Shown: piece after piece, positions 5,918 through 6,234 of the stretch
How the letters are laid out: every line of letters starts with the position of its first letter
How positions within the stretch are numbered: position 1 is the first letter of the stretch
Assembly (NCBI GenBank): GCA_937891325.1
Contig: CALAFU010000249.1
Span: 1 to 6,234, forward strand
From: an uncultured Candidatus Melainabacteria bacterium
Lineage (GTDB): Bacteria > Cyanobacteriota > Vampirovibrionia > Gastranaerophilales > Gastranaerophilaceae
Direction of reading: 5' to 3'
DNA length: 6,234 bases
Notes under the pieces: generated by a model
Told to the model about the DNA's origin: nothing
Seen by the model: the letters and a program-made list of their open reading frames with translations, nothing else
Database searches by the model: none
Program-made: the position numbers and the translations under genes

Positions 5918-6220
5918 ATGGCGATGAATAACTATGGCGGAACTCCTGTAGGAAGCACAACTTTAAGTAACAATATCAATTCTATCAGTAATACTTTGCT
6001 TACGCAACAAAATATTGTAGCAATGAATTCAACTCAAAAAGTTGCGGCGTTGTTGATTTTGTTGGGACCCGTAACAGCAGCCGAGGTTTTGAAAAATATT
6101 ACTGATAATGATTTATTAGAACAAATTGCGTTAGAAATTGCAAGTTTGAATAAAGTTCCTGTAGAATCTTTAGTTGGTATATTGGAAGAGTTTAGAAGTT
6201 TGTTCCAATATACCAACTAA
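5918..6220 (+). CDS. fliG: flagellar motor switch protein FliG, N-terminal part, artificially ended
   Basis: FliG binds the FliF C-terminus and transmits torque from the stator. Only the N-terminal domain is present: STQKVAALLILLGPVTAAEV (38-57), then KNITDNDLLEQIALEIASLN, then KVPVESLVGILEEFRSL to about residue 95, closely matching the FliG N-domain. Full FliG is about 330-345 residues. The last codons (FQYTN and the TAA at 6218-6220) come from the reverse-complement arm at 6203-6234, so the true reading frame is probably intact beyond 6202 in the real genome. The first 36 residues are an Asn/Ser/Thr-rich extension before the conserved domain; ATG 5924 or 6023 could also start it, but 5918 has AAGGAA (5904-5909) at good spacing, overlapping the end of fliF. 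Confidence 0.9.
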   Translation: MAMNNYGGTPVGSTTLSNNINSISNTLLTQQNIVAMNSTQKVAALLILLGPVTAAEVLKNITDNDLLEQIALEIASLNKVPVESLVGILEEFRSLFQYTN

Positions 6221-6234
6221 AGATTCTACAGGAA
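6156..6234. repeat. perfect 32-bp inverted repeat at window end (probable artefact)
   Basis: Bases 6203-6234 are the exact reverse complement of 6156-6187, with a 15-base unpaired centre (6188-6202). The right arm runs to the last base, so the match may continue outside. It lies within fliG coding sequence, and the right arm is simply antisense fliG. This is the signature of a fold-back chimera from amplification, or of a mis-assembled contig end. Confidence 0.95.

Noticed and set aside
1..6234. Mobile element, CRISPR array, tRNA/rRNA, or a novel defence or other multi-gene system
   Set aside because: No transposase or integrase motifs, no spaced direct repeats, no cloverleaf or rRNA signatures. 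The genes are conventional flagellar and two-component genes in a plausible order.

Overview
The window is an AT-rich (roughly one-third G+C by eye) piece of a flagellated bacterium. All genes lie on the + strand. The core is an early flagellar basal-body cluster in the order flgB-flgC-fliE-fliF-fliG. It is preceded by a NarL/LuxR-type response regulator and a soluble histidine kinase, and before those by the 3' end of an alpha/beta hydrolase gene. The gene order alone would fit Clostridia/Bacilli, Spirochaetes or the non-photosynthetic cyanobacterial relatives (Vampirovibrionia / 'Melainabacteria'). The kinase's N-terminal region looks like the DICT sensor domain common in cyanobacterial two-component proteins, so I lean to a gut Melainabacteria-type organism. 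That is inference of low to moderate certainty.

Layout: 1-341, C-terminal part of an alpha/beta hydrolase, open at the left edge. 342-593, an intergenic region with four short dyads and weak promoter candidates. 594-1322, the response regulator. 1323-1418, a spacer with two mutually exclusive hairpins. 1419-2660, the kinase, whose stop codon overlaps the Shine-Dalgarno (SD) sequence of flgB. 2670-3167 flgB, 3216-3722 flgC, 3749-4189 fliE. 4213-4248, a very GC-rich intrinsic terminator, then a sigma-70-type promoter at 4280-4308. 4347-5912 fliF, 5918 onward fliG. fliG is cut short because the last 32 bases of the window are a perfect reverse complement of 6156-6187, most likely an assembly or amplification artefact at a contig end.

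How the genes fit together: FliF forms the MS ring, FliG is the rotor switch protein bound to the FliF C-terminus, FliE is the adaptor between MS ring and rod, and FlgB and FlgC are proximal rod proteins. The kinase is tightly coupled to flgB, so the two-component genes and the rod/adaptor genes probably share a transcript. This suggests, but does not prove, that the regulator controls flagellar assembly. The terminator plus new promoter splits the usual flgBC-fliEFG transcript into two units.

I see no CRISPR array, tRNA, rRNA or mobile element. The points most worth a second look are the paired alternative hairpins between regulator and kinase, the DICT-like kinase embedded in the flagellar operon, and the inverted repeat that truncates fliG. 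Nothing here convincingly amounts to a new biological system.
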